Assembly: GCA_039803545.1 (NCBI GenBank)
Contig: JBDRYS010000001.1
Location: 189,866-253,865, forward strand
Direction of reading: 5' to 3'
DNA: 64,000 bases
From: a candidate division WOR-3 bacterium
GTDB taxonomy: Bacteria > Hydrothermota > Hydrothermia > UBA1063
The notes under the pieces are model-generated. The model ran no database searches. It saw only the letters and a program-made list of their open reading frames with translations, and was not told the DNA's origin. Numbering within the stretch: the first letter of the stretch is position 1; every line of letters starts with the position of its first letter. A program made the translations under genes and the position numbers. Positions 7,343 to 16,124 of this stretch are shown piece by piece.

Positions 7343-8378
7343 AGAACTCCTTCTGGGGAAAGACGACCAATGGCTCTTCTCAGAAGCAGGGCGTATCAGG
7401 GATGAAGTTTTTGGCAAGTCCGTTTTCTTAAGGGGGGTTATCGAATTTTCAAATTACTGTCACGACAATTGCCTCTACTGTGGATTGAGATGGGAAAACA
7501 GGAAGTTAAGAAGATACAGGGTTCCCTTTGATCAAATTATAGAAACGGCTGAGGTTGGGTACTTAGAGGGACTTAGGACCATAGTATTGCAATCGGGAAA
7601 TGATTATTTTTATAAAAGCCACGAGGTCTCAAAATTGATAAGGGAAATTCTAAGTCGCATTGATGTGGTAATTACTCTCTCTCTCGGCGAACGCAGATTT
7701 GAGGAGCTGGCGGAGTGGCGAGAAGCGGGGGCAGAGAGATATCTTATTAAGGTGGAGACCTTTGACTCTGAGATTTATGAAAAGTACCGTCCGGGACGAA
7801 GTTTAGATGAAAGGCTAACTATGATAAAATGGTTGAAGGAACTGGGTTACGAGGCTGGGTCCGGTATAATTGTAGGATTACCAGGTTATACTATTGAAAA
7901 ATTGGCTAAAGATTTGGTTAAATTAACGGAACTGGAGTTGGAGATGATTGCTGTAGGTCCCTTTATCCCACACCCGGACACCCCTTTAGGGTCACATCCT
8001 CATGGTAGCGCCCTTCTCACAGTAAGGTGTATAGCTATTCTTAGAATTTTAAATCCATATGCCAACATACCCTCTACCAGTGCCCTTGCTTCGATTACTG
8101 ATTACAGTGATTTTCCCGAGTTTTTAAAGGAACAAATGGACTTGAAATTTTTAGATTGGAGGGCTGCGGGTCTTATCGCAGGTGCTAACGTTTTGATGCC
8201 ATCAATAACCCCTTCCGATGTGAGGGTGCTGTACAATATATATCCGGGCAAAAATGTGAAGTGCCATTGTTCCATTGAGGAAGTTAACTATTTACGTAAT
8301 CTTGTGGAAGGTGTTAGACTTAAAGTAGAAATTTCTAAAGGTTACTCGCCCAGGAGGTTTTATGCAAAAGGCTCCTAA
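7317..8378 (+). CDS. hydE: [FeFe] hydrogenase maturase HydE (radical SAM)
   Basis: A radical-SAM protein of 353 residues with CHDNCLYCGLR (Cys48, 52, 55). It belongs to the BioB-like group that includes HydE and PylB. HydE acts on the HydG-made iron-cysteine-CO-CN synthon while the H-cluster is built. Other family features are a long barrel with IIVGLPGYT, GPFIPHPDTPL and a C-terminal ITPSDVRVLYNIYPGK. No second Fe-S motif is evident, as in many functional HydE proteins. It overlaps aspA by 26 nt and hydF by 17 nt. The flanking hydG and hydF exclude PylB or biotin synthase. Confidence 0.95.
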   Translation: MNLSLKEIEELLLGKDDQWLFSEAGRIRDEVFGKSVFLRGVIEFSNYCHDNCLYCGLRWENRKLRRYRVPFDQIIETAEVGYLEGLRTIVLQSGNDYFYKSHEVSKLIREILSRIDVVITLSLGERRFEELAEWREAGAERYLIKVETFDSEIYEKYRPGRSLDERLTMIKWLKELGYEAGSGIIVGLPGYTIEKLAKDLVKLTELELEMIAVGPFIPHPDTPLGSHPHGSALLTVRCIAILRILNPYANIPSTSALASITDYSDFPEFLKEQMDLKFLDWRAAGLIAGANVLMPSITPSDVRVLYNIYPGKNVKCHCSIEEVNYLRNLVEGVRLKVEISKGYSPRRFYAKGS

Positions 8379-9573
8379 GGGAGAGAGGATTATCATTGTC
8401 TTGTTGGGCAGGAGGAATGTGGGTAAATCGAGTTTGATCAATGCCCTTGTAGGTCAAGAAATTGCCTTAGTATCTGATATCCCGGGTACTACCACTGACC
8501 CTGTTGATAAACATTATGAACTCCTGCCCCTTGGCCCCGTTACTTTTTATGATACCGCGGGGCTTGATGACGTCGGCGAATTGGGGGAAATGAGGATTAA
8601 AGCAACAAAGAGAGTTTTAATGAAGGCGGATCTGGCTCTTCTTGTCACAGACGAAAAAGGGCTTGGCGAAGAAGAATTTAAAATCATTGGTGAGCTTGAG
8701 GAAAAGAAGATACCCTTTATTGTGGTCTTCAACAAAATTGATTTGGGTGCTCCACGGGAGGAAGATATTAACTTTTGCACTTCAAAAGGCATTCCCTTTG
8801 CATTAGTTTCAGCAAATAGGGGAGATGGTATTGATAGACTCAAGGATTTGATAATTAAAGTGGCCCCTGATTATTTAAAAAGGGAACAGGTGCTGGTTGG
8901 AGATCTAATTAAAGGCGGAGATATTGTCCTCTTAGTGGTTCCCATTGACCTTGCAGCTCCAAAGGGGAGGCTCATCCTCCCACAGGTCCAGGTTTTGAGA
9001 GACATTCTTGATAACGACGCAATTGGCATTATCGTAAAGGAAAGGGAACTGGAAGAAGCCTTACAATCACTTAACAAAAAGCCGGCCCTTGTTATTACGG
9101 ATTCTCAGGTGATTTTAAAAGTAGCGGGAGATGTCCCTAAGGATATTCCTCTAACTACTTTTTCTATCCTCTTTGCGAGGTATAAGAGTGGAGCTCTTAG
9201 AACCTTAGTGGAAGGGCTTAAGCAAATAGATAAATTGAAGGACGGCGATAAGGTTTTGATTTCTGAGGCATGCTCTCACCATGTTCAGGCTGATGACATT
9301 GGCCGGGTTAAGATACCGAGGTGGATCTCTCAATACACGGGCAAAGACATCAAATTTGACGTGATATCGGGGGGCGATTTTCCTGAGAATCTCGAAGACT
9401 ATAAGCTGGTTATCCATTGCGGTGCCTGCATGTTGACTCCAACGGAGATGAGACGTAGAATGATAGAAAGCTTGAGGAGGGGCGTTCCTATAACAAACTA
9501 TGGGGTAACCATTTGTAAGGTGCAGGGTGTATTGGAGAGAGTTTTGGAACCTTTTGAAAAAGGAGGTCTTTGA
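8362..9573 (+). CDS. hydF: [FeFe] hydrogenase maturation GTPase/scaffold HydF
   Basis: HydF is the scaffold that assembles the [2Fe] subcluster and delivers it to HydA. The N-terminal GTPase domain shows the P-loop GRRNVGKSS (16-24), DIPGTTTDP, DTAGLDD and NKID (124-127). The C-terminal cluster domain has CSH at 304-306 and HCGAC at 352-356, giving the family pattern CxH...HCxxC. Its length of 403 residues is typical. A strong AGGAGG SD lies in the hydE 3' end. Unlike HydG and HydA, all the expected key residues are present. Confidence 0.96.
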   Translation: MQKAPKGERIIIVLLGRRNVGKSSLINALVGQEIALVSDIPGTTTDPVDKHYELLPLGPVTFYDTAGLDDVGELGEMRIKATKRVLMKADLALLVTDEKGLGEEEFKIIGELEEKKIPFIVVFNKIDLGAPREEDINFCTSKGIPFALVSANRGDGIDRLKDLIIKVAPDYLKREQVLVGDLIKGGDIVLLVVPIDLAAPKGRLILPQVQVLRDILDNDAIGIIVKERELEEALQSLNKKPALVITDSQVILKVAGDVPKDIPLTTFSILFARYKSGALRTLVEGLKQIDKLKDGDKVLISEACSHHVQADDIGRVKIPRWISQYTGKDIKFDVISGGDFPENLEDYKLVIHCGACMLTPTEMRRRMIESLRRGVPITNYGVTICKVQGVLERVLEPFEKGGL

Positions 9574-12284
9574 TGAGTAGGTTGGTTAAAATAACCATTG
9601 ATGGTAGAGAGATAATGGCGCCCGAAGGGGAGCCCGTTCTTAAGGTTGCTAAAGAAAATGGAATCCCAATCCCATCGTTATGCTTTTTAGAAGGTCTTAC
9701 ACCCAGTGGATTGTGCAGACTCTGTATAGTGAAGGTTGAGGGAAGACCTGGTATGGTGCCATCCTGCCTTTTGACTGTCCAGGAAGGGATGAAAATTACC
9801 GCCTTTGATGAAGAACTCGAAAATACACGGAAAATTTTACTAGATAACATTCTTTCAGAGCATAATGATGACTGTATAAATTGTGATAAGGACGGCAACT
9901 GTGAATTGCAGGATTTAGCCTACAGGTATGGACTCGGAAGGGATAAAAGGATGTTTGCTCCTTTGTGGCAGCAAATTGAGAGAAAGATCGACGACTCGTC
10001 ACCAGTTTTGATGTATGACTCTTCGAAATGTATAAAGTGTATGCGCTGCATCAAGGCATGTGCCGAGCTTCAGGTGAAGAATGTGTTAAGCTTTGCCGAG
10101 AGGGGTATTGATACCTATGTTGTTGCAGGACTTGGAAAGTGGTCCGAATCCGAGTGTGATGGTTGTGGTCAGTGTGTGCAAGCCTGTCCAACGGGAGCGT
10201 TAGTGGAAAAATGGGAAAATTACGGTGTAAAGGTCAGGGCAAAGGATGTAGATAAAAAGGTTGTTACTACCTGTCCTTACTGCGGAGTGGGATGCCAGTT
10301 AGAATTGTGGATAAAGGATAACAGGATTGTAAAGGTTTTAGGAGCTAATGAAATCCCCAACGAAGGGAAGACCTGCGTGAAAGGGCGTTTCGGACTCGAC
10401 TTTGTTCACAAACCCGATAGGTTGACGAAGCCATTAATTAAGAAAAATGGCAAATTTGAAGAGGTTGAGTGGGATGAAGCCCTTGATTACGTTGCAAAGA
10501 AACTAACTGAGATTAAGGAAAAGTATGGGCCCGACGCTATTGCTGGACTGGCCTCTGCTAAATGCACCAATGAGGAGAATTATGTCTTTCAGAAATTCAT
10601 GAGGGCTGTAATCGGAACCAACAATGTTGACCACTGTGCAAGACTTTGCCACGCTTCTACTGTGGCTGGCCTTGCCAGAGCCTTCGGATCGGGGGCAATG
10701 ACTAATACTATTAAAGAACTGGAATTTGCAGATGTGATTCTCGTGACTGGATCCAATACTACCGAAACACATCCTGTTATAGCCACTTATATAAAGAGGG
10801 CCGTTGTTTTCCATGGTGCAAAATTGATCGTTGTAGACCCGAGGAGAATCGACCTTGTAAAGTATGCAACCCTCCATCTCCAGCAGAGAAACGGTACCGA
10901 TGTGGCATGGATAAATGGAATGCTCCATGTGATATGGAAAGAAAAACTTTACAATGAAGAATTTATCAAAAATAGGACCGAAGACTTCGAATCGATTATT
11001 CCGATAATTGAAAAGTACACACCGGAAAAAGTAGAAGAAATAACCGGCATTCCAAAGGAAAAACTTATTGAAGCGGCAAGGTTATATGCTACTGCAAAGA
11101 AGGCATCGATCGTTTACTCCATGGGAATTACCCAGCATACTACCGGTGTTGATAATGTTCTCTCTCTGGCAAATCTGGCGATGATGACCGGTCAAATTGG
11201 TAGGGAATCTACCGGTGTGAATCCATTGAGGGGCCAAAATAATGTTCAAGGTGCTTGCGATATGGGTGCTCTCCCTGATGTCTATTCTGGATATCAAAAG
11301 GTTGTAGACGAACAGGCAAGAAAGAAATTTGAGGAGGCATGGGGAGTGAAATTGCCCGATAAACCCGGTCTTACCGTTGTGGAGATGATGAATGCGGCTG
11401 TGGAAGGGAAAATTAAGGCCTTCTATATGATGGGTGAGAACCCCATGATGTCTGATCCCAACATTCCCCATGTAAAAGAGGCACTGGAAAAGGCTGAATT
11501 CATTGTATGCCAGGACATCTTCATGACAGAAACAACCCAGTACGCTGATGTTGTCCTCCCTGTTGCCTCTTTTGCCGAAAAAGAAGGGACCTTTACCAAT
11601 ACTGAAAGGCGAGTTTTGAAAGTTAACAAAGCGATTGAACCGCTTCCAGGGATCAGAGCAGACTGGGAAATAGTTCAGGAGGTAGCGAGGAGAATGGGAT
11701 ATGAAATGAATTACAACTCCTGGGAAGATATTTTAAGAGAAATCAACAGACTTACCCCAATTTACGGTGGAATAACACCGGAGAGAGTAAATAAGGGTGA
11801 AAAATTACAGTGGCCTTGTCCAACGCCTGAACATCCTGGAACACCATATCTTCACAAAGAGAAATTCTCTCGTGGTCTTGGTAAATTCCACCCTGTAGAC
11901 TTTATTCCTCCAGCAGAACTCCCCGATGAAAATTACCCATTCATTCTATCTACTGGCAGAATGCTTTACCACTATCACACTGCCACAATGACAAGAAGAA
12001 GTAACTCGCTGGTTAAATATATCAATGAACCCTATATGGAAATGAATCCTGATGACATGGAAAGACTCGGCATAAAGGATGGAGAAAAGGTTAAGGTCTC
12101 TTCTCGCCGTGGTTCTATAGAGATTAAAGCCATAGCCAGCGAAAGGGTATTCCCAGGCCTTGTTTTCATACCATTCCACTTTAGGGAGGCTGCAGCTAAC
12201 ATTTTAACAAATGATGCTTTAGACCCAATTGCAAAAATTCCAGAATATAAAGTTTGTGCATGTAAGATTGAAAAGTTAAATTAA
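9573..12284 (+). CDS. fdhA: Formate dehydrogenase catalytic subunit, Cys type, NuoG-like N-terminus
   Basis: A molybdopterin oxidoreductase of 903 residues. The N-terminus copies the HydA layout: a [2Fe-2S] domain (Cys near 37, 48, 51, 65), a His-Cys3 cluster (HNDDCINC, then CELQ) and two [4Fe-4S] sites (CIKCMRC, CDGCGQC). The catalytic part has CPYCGVGC and then NVDHCARLCHAS, whose Cys at about 359 followed by His is the Mo/W ligand site; it is Cys, not selenocysteine. These motifs mark formate dehydrogenase rather than nitrate reductase or NuoG. ATG at 9573 is chosen because AAGGAGG lies upstream; the A overlaps the hydF stop. There is no separate NAD-binding subunit nearby except HydB/HydC. 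Confidence 0.93.
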   Translation: MSRLVKITIDGREIMAPEGEPVLKVAKENGIPIPSLCFLEGLTPSGLCRLCIVKVEGRPGMVPSCLLTVQEGMKITAFDEELENTRKILLDNILSEHNDDCINCDKDGNCELQDLAYRYGLGRDKRMFAPLWQQIERKIDDSSPVLMYDSSKCIKCMRCIKACAELQVKNVLSFAERGIDTYVVAGLGKWSESECDGCGQCVQACPTGALVEKWENYGVKVRAKDVDKKVVTTCPYCGVGCQLELWIKDNRIVKVLGANEIPNEGKTCVKGRFGLDFVHKPDRLTKPLIKKNGKFEEVEWDEALDYVAKKLTEIKEKYGPDAIAGLASAKCTNEENYVFQKFMRAVIGTNNVDHCARLCHASTVAGLARAFGSGAMTNTIKELEFADVILVTGSNTTETHPVIATYIKRAVVFHGAKLIVVDPRRIDLVKYATLHLQQRNGTDVAWINGMLHVIWKEKLYNEEFIKNRTEDFESIIPIIEKYTPEKVEEITGIPKEKLIEAARLYATAKKASIVYSMGITQHTTGVDNVLSLANLAMMTGQIGRESTGVNPLRGQNNVQGACDMGALPDVYSGYQKVVDEQARKKFEEAWGVKLPDKPGLTVVEMMNAAVEGKIKAFYMMGENPMMSDPNIPHVKEALEKAEFIVCQDIFMTETTQYADVVLPVASFAEKEGTFTNTERRVLKVNKAIEPLPGIRADWEIVQEVARRMGYEMNYNSWEDILREINRLTPIYGGITPERVNKGEKLQWPCPTPEHPGTPYLHKEKFSRGLGKFHPVDFIPPAELPDENYPFILSTGRMLYHYHTATMTRRSNSLVKYINEPYMEMNPDDMERLGIKDGEKVKVSSRRGSIEIKAIASERVFPGLVFIPFHFREAAANILTNDALDPIAKIPEYKVCACKIEKLN

Positions 12285-12299
12285 ACAGGAGGTGTACGT

Positions 12300-13178
12300 A
12301 TGGAGTTTGAATGCAGAGCCCCAGCCAATGTGGCAGATCAACTTACCAATGATGTGTGTATTAAAAAGGTGACTGCAAGCTTTACCAAGCTCTTGGTGCT
12401 TGGTATTCTTGCAGGTGTCTATATCGGCTTTGGAGCCGAGCTTTCTACCATGGTCGGTCACGACCTGGCTAAATATCTGGGCGTCGGATTTGCAAGATTT
12501 CTCCAGGGAGCGGTATTCTCCGTAGGACTAATGCTGGTGGTTATTGCAGGTGCTGAACTCTTCACAGGAAATAATCTCATCATGCTCTCCGTCCTTGACG
12601 GCAAAACCTCCGTTGGTAGACTGCTTTACAACTGGGTAGTTGTCTATATCGCGAACTTTATAGGTTCTCTTCTCCTTGTAGTTCTTATGTACTGGACAGA
12701 ATTGTGGAAGATGAATGGAAATCTGGTTGGTGCTTATGCTCTTTCCATAGCGAATTCAAAGGTCAGTCTTGGATTCCTTCCCGCCTTTGCTCGTGGTATT
12801 TTGTGTAACTGGCTTGTGTGTCTTGCAGTTTGGATGGCCCTCGCATCCCGGGATGTGATCGGTAAAATCTTTGCCATATTCTTCCCCATCATGGCCTTCG
12901 TCGCTTCAGGCTTTGAACACTCCATAGCCAATATGTACTTCATCCCTATGGGTATTTTCTTAAAGAATGTTCCCGATGTGGTGAATGCTGCTGTTAATGC
13001 TGGCCTCGTTAAGGTTGTTGAAGAGACGGGGATGCCGAACCTCACCAATCTTACCTGGTACGGCTTCTTCGTGAAGAACCTTATTCCTGTTACCCTTGGG
13101 AACATTATCGGTGGTGCCGGCTTTGTTGCTACTCTCTACTGGCTTGTTTATGTCAGAAAACCAAAGGAACAAAAGTAA
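12300..13178 (+). CDS. focA: Formate/nitrite transporter family channel (FocA-like)
   Basis: A pentameric channel-family protein of 292 residues with about six hydrophobic helices. Family signatures include GAELFTGNNLIM (entry loop of helix 3), GILCNWLVCLAVWMA and SGFEHSIANMYFIP. It would move formate across the inner membrane. Nitrite or hydrosulfide channels of the same family are alternatives, but the position directly after formate dehydrogenase argues for formate. A clear SD (CAGGAGG) precedes the ATG. Its 3' end overlaps the likely mobA start by 29 nt. Confidence 0.93.
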   Translation: MEFECRAPANVADQLTNDVCIKKVTASFTKLLVLGILAGVYIGFGAELSTMVGHDLAKYLGVGFARFLQGAVFSVGLMLVVIAGAELFTGNNLIMLSVLDGKTSVGRLLYNWVVVYIANFIGSLLLVVLMYWTELWKMNGNLVGAYALSIANSKVSLGFLPAFARGILCNWLVCLAVWMALASRDVIGKIFAIFFPIMAFVASGFEHSIANMYFIPMGIFLKNVPDVVNAAVNAGLVKVVEETGMPNLTNLTWYGFFVKNLIPVTLGNIIGGAGFVATLYWLVYVRKPKEQK

Positions 13179-13752
13179 GAGCCTTATAATTCTGGCTGGT
13201 GGTAAGTCCAGGAGGATGGGTGTTCCAAAGCCCATCCTCCTGGTAAACCATAAGAGGTTGATTGATTATTCAATTGAGAGGATTAAGGACCTCTTCGACG
13301 ATGTCCTTGTGGTTGTAAAAGAAAATAGTCAATGTATCGAGCCGTATATCTGTGTTTATGATAATTTTTCTGAGTATGCTCCCATTTTTGGCCTTTATTC
13401 TGGTTTAAAGGCCTCAAAGAGTTTTATTAATCTTTTCCTGGCGTGTGATATGCCCTTTGTGAAAAGGGAACTGGTGCATTTTTTATTAGAAAAGGCTGAA
13501 AAGAGTGATGCAGATGCACTGGTCCCTGTAGTCAATGGGTATTATGAACCTCTTTTGGCAATTTACAAGAAATCCTGTATCGAGGCGATAGAGGAGCAAA
13601 TAAAGGTTGGAAACTTAAAAACTACAGGGTTTTACCCATATATTAAATTAGAAGCTGTTCCCGAAGAAGAGATAAAAACCTTTGACCCTGAGTTACAGAG
13701 TTTTGTCAATATAAATACAAAGGAAGATTTGAGAGCCTATTTCCGTGATTGA
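13150..13752 (+). CDS. mobA: Molybdenum cofactor guanylyltransferase MobA
   Basis: A nucleotidyltransferase of 200 residues with the N-terminal signature LAGGKSRRMG...KP, a FLACDMPFV metal-binding segment and VNGYYEPLLAIY, all typical of MobA. It joins GMP to molybdopterin, giving the bis-MGD cofactor that formate dehydrogenase needs. The chosen start is the ATG inside the focA 3' end; no good SD is visible, so coupling to focA translation is likely. It overlaps fdhD by 8 nt. Its location supports dedicated cofactor supply for the upstream enzyme. Confidence 0.88.
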   Translation: MSENQRNKSKSLIILAGGKSRRMGVPKPILLVNHKRLIDYSIERIKDLFDDVLVVVKENSQCIEPYICVYDNFSEYAPIFGLYSGLKASKSFINLFLACDMPFVKRELVHFLLEKAEKSDADALVPVVNGYYEPLLAIYKKSCIEAIEEQIKVGNLKTTGFYPYIKLEAVPEEEIKTFDPELQSFVNINTKEDLRAYFRD

Positions 13753-14497
13753 GATAAGAAAAATCCTTCGCATTTCCGGTGATAGGGTAGAATCCTTAGA
13801 AGATTACATTGCACAGGAAGAGTTTGTAGAAGTTGTTCACGAGGGTAAAGTCCTTACAAGGCATGCCCTTTCTCCTTCCGAACTTGTCGAGTGGGCGGTG
13901 GGTTATTTATATACCAACCTAATGATAAAGGACCTTGCAAAGGTAAAAATCCGAGAAGAGAACGGAAAAGTTTTGGTTGACGGGGAAATCTATTTTGATA
14001 TTGGAACTTTCTGGACTGGCACTTCAGGGTGTGGATCTTCCGTTCAAAACCTTTGCATGGCTGACTTGCCAAATCTTAAAGATGTGCAGGTCCATTTTCC
14101 AATTTCCAGAATCTTTGAAATTTTTGAAGAGTTTAATCAGAAGTCAATCAACTTTAAATTAGCAGGTTCTTTGCATTCATCGGCGGTCTGTGATGAGTCC
14201 GGGATTCTCTATTTTTCAGAGGATATTGCACGTCACAACTCGGTAGATAAGGTCATAGGGAAGGCATTAATTGAGGGCAGAGAGCTTTCAAAAACCTTTC
14301 TCTTGACCAGTGGAAGAATATCAAGTGAGATCGTAAGAAAGTCATTAGTGGCCAAAATTCCAATCATTGTTTCTCACTCTGCTCCGACTACTTTTGCAAT
14401 AGATTTAGCCCAGGCAGCGGGTATTACCCTCGTTGGATTCCTTAGAGGGAAAAAATGCAATATTTATACAGAATCCGGCCGAATTTTAGTCCCCTAA
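13745..14497 (+). CDS. fdhD: Formate dehydrogenase sulfurtransferase FdhD
   Basis: FdhD transfers sulfur to the molybdenum cofactor before insertion into formate dehydrogenase. Seen here are LHSSAVCDESG, EDIARHNSVDKVIG, LTSGRISSEIV and a C-terminal GITLVGFLRG, which together identify the family. The start is GTG, overlapping the mobA stop. The mobile-loop region reads TSGCGSSVQNLC, with a single Cys at the usual CxxC site and another Cys further on, so the classic cysteine pair is not conserved. It is the last gene of the hydrogen/formate block. Confidence 0.9.
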   Translation: MIEIRKILRISGDRVESLEDYIAQEEFVEVVHEGKVLTRHALSPSELVEWAVGYLYTNLMIKDLAKVKIREENGKVLVDGEIYFDIGTFWTGTSGCGSSVQNLCMADLPNLKDVQVHFPISRIFEIFEEFNQKSINFKLAGSLHSSAVCDESGILYFSEDIARHNSVDKVIGKALIEGRELSKTFLLTSGRISSEIVRKSLVAKIPIIVSHSAPTTFAIDLAQAAGITLVGFLRGKKCNIYTESGRILVP

Positions 14498-14585
14498 AAT
14501 AGCTCGGTTAGCGAGTCTAACAATCTTAAATCCCTTAATACAGATTGCTGAAACAAAACTGTTAAGAAATTTGACACCCTAATAC

Positions 14586-14614
14586 TTGACATTCTTAATC
14601 ACACTTTATATAAT
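14586..14614 (+). promoter_or_regulatory. Near-consensus sigma70-type promoter, leaderless start
   Basis: TTGACA (14586-14591), a 17-nt spacer and TATAAT (14609-14614) match the consensus exactly. The ATG of the next gene is 9 nt downstream with no Shine-Dalgarno, so the transcript would begin within a few bases of the start codon. The rest of the gap after fdhD (14498-14585) shows only a weak CTCG/CGAG hairpin near 14502-14515. Confidence 0.8.
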
Positions 14615-14623
14615 ATTTAAACT

Positions 14624-16120
14624 ATGCGTAGCTTGTTAGTATTTCTAAGTTTGATAGGTCAGATAAGGGACTCTACAGTCCAGGTTCAGTATTATGGCTA
14701 CTCCTACAGGACCAACAACTGGTACGGTGGCAGCACGACTAATTTTTACGTATACATAAGAGATGATGACCCATTAAGCTATCCCATAATGGTCGGATAC
14801 GATGAAGACTGGCTTGACGAGTGGGCGAGAGGTTATGTTCAATTTGACCTTTCTTTCATCCCCGATGGCGCAACTATCCAGAGTGCTGGATTAAGACTTT
14901 ATGTGGCATATGACGGTCAGTGGTCTGACGAGTGGAATGGTAGCTGGAGTTACCTATGGCTACTTAGTATGGAAAACAACCTCGCTGATTGGTATCCATA
15001 CAGCGGCGGCGAAAGCTCAACCCTCTTCAATGATGCTTATGACGGCTATTTGTTCGTTGATAACCCATTTTATGTGCAGATGGATCCCCAATATAACCTC
15101 TATTATCCCTCCGATAGCACCTTTTTGCCCCTCAATCAAACCTTCGTTGATTATCTGAACAGTCGCTTAAGTCAAGGGATTAAATGGGTTGGTCTCGGCA
15201 TTGTAAAGTATGACGAAGAGGGCTCTGATGCAGGTGTGAACTTTTTTGGTGAAAAGACCTATCTCTATGTATCCTATAGAATGCCTAATCAACCTGTTCT
15301 ATACGATCCTCAGATATACCCAGATACGGGTGAGTTTGGTTCCCAATTTACCTTTTTAATTCGTTACTACGATAATTACAGTTATCCGCCTTATGAAGCC
15401 AATTTGGTTTTATTGAGACCCGATGGTATTGAAGATACCCTCGGTCTTTCCCTTCTCCAGGGACAGGCATACGATGGAATCTACGGTCTCAGGTATCCGC
15501 TTTATATTGAAGGGCAGTATAATGTTTACTTCTACTTCGTTAATTCCCAAGGAGTTTATTGTAGATACCCTTCCAGTGGCTATACCTCTGGTCCTTATGT
15601 AATGAGAGATACAATTTATTTATATAACCCCACAATTAGTGCAGACACGGGAACAACCTCTGTACCCTTCACTTTCCATGTAGATTATTACTCTCGCTTT
15701 ACCCATTGTGATAGCGTAAAACTGTTTTATTTCCTCTACGAGCCTTTCGATACGGTAAAGCAGGATACTGTGGGTGTTCTAATGGACCTTGTTACTGGAA
15801 ATACTTTACAGGGTTCCTATGAGAAGGTCCTTCCCTTAGGTGTGGGACATTACAAACATTATTACGTAGCTTACACCTACAAAGGAGAATTTAGGTATCC
15901 TGATGTTGATGCATTAGATGGGCCAATAGTCCTTCAAAGCGGAGTTGGGGAAAGTATTGCCCAACTTGGTAATTATGAAGTTTTTGATGTAACTGGTAGG
16001 TTTGTGGGGAGGATCAACTCCCCGTCAGAGCTTAAGGGTTTGAGGCTCCCTTCAGGGATTTACTTCTTGAGGCAAAAGGGTGCTAATAGTAAAGTCAAGA
16101 AAGTAATTTACTGGAGGTAA
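14624..16120 (+). CDS. Secreted protein with DNRLRE-like domain and C-terminal sorting domain
   Basis: A 498-residue exported protein. A short hydrophobic N-terminus (MRSLLVFLSLIGQI) acts as signal peptide. Residues about 60-190 resemble DNRLRE-type carbohydrate/peptidoglycan-associated beta domains (ARGYVQFDLSFIPDGATIQ, SAGLRLYV). Two Ig-like beta segments follow, each opening with a P.I..DTG(E/T) pattern. The last ~65 residues (YEVFDVTGRFVG ... LPSGIYFLRQ ... KVKKVIYWR) look like a T9SS-type sorting tail. It is first in a three-gene operon and has no SD. Function unknown beyond likely surface location. Confidence 0.75.
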   Translation: MRSLLVFLSLIGQIRDSTVQVQYYGYSYRTNNWYGGSTTNFYVYIRDDDPLSYPIMVGYDEDWLDEWARGYVQFDLSFIPDGATIQSAGLRLYVAYDGQWSDEWNGSWSYLWLLSMENNLADWYPYSGGESSTLFNDAYDGYLFVDNPFYVQMDPQYNLYYPSDSTFLPLNQTFVDYLNSRLSQGIKWVGLGIVKYDEEGSDAGVNFFGEKTYLYVSYRMPNQPVLYDPQIYPDTGEFGSQFTFLIRYYDNYSYPPYEANLVLLRPDGIEDTLGLSLLQGQAYDGIYGLRYPLYIEGQYNVYFYFVNSQGVYCRYPSSGYTSGPYVMRDTIYLYNPTISADTGTTSVPFTFHVDYYSRFTHCDSVKLFYFLYEPFDTVKQDTVGVLMDLVTGNTLQGSYEKVLPLGVGHYKHYYVAYTYKGEFRYPDVDALDGPIVLQSGVGESIAQLGNYEVFDVTGRFVGRINSPSELKGLRLPSGIYFLRQKGANSKVKKVIYWR

Positions 16121-16124
16121 TCTT

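Noticed and set aside
9573-12284. Hydrogen-dependent CO2 reductase (HDCR) locus
   Set aside because: HDCR needs small HycB-like ferredoxin subunits and a simpler hydrogenase. Here hydBC diaphorase genes are present and HycB-like genes are absent.
9573-12284. NuoG subunit of complex I
   Set aside because: The NVDHCARLCHAS active-site segment and the neighbouring focA, mobA and fdhD indicate a true formate dehydrogenase.
14502-14515. Terminator after fdhD
   Set aside because: The CTCG/CGAG stem is only 4 bp with no T run; too weak to claim.
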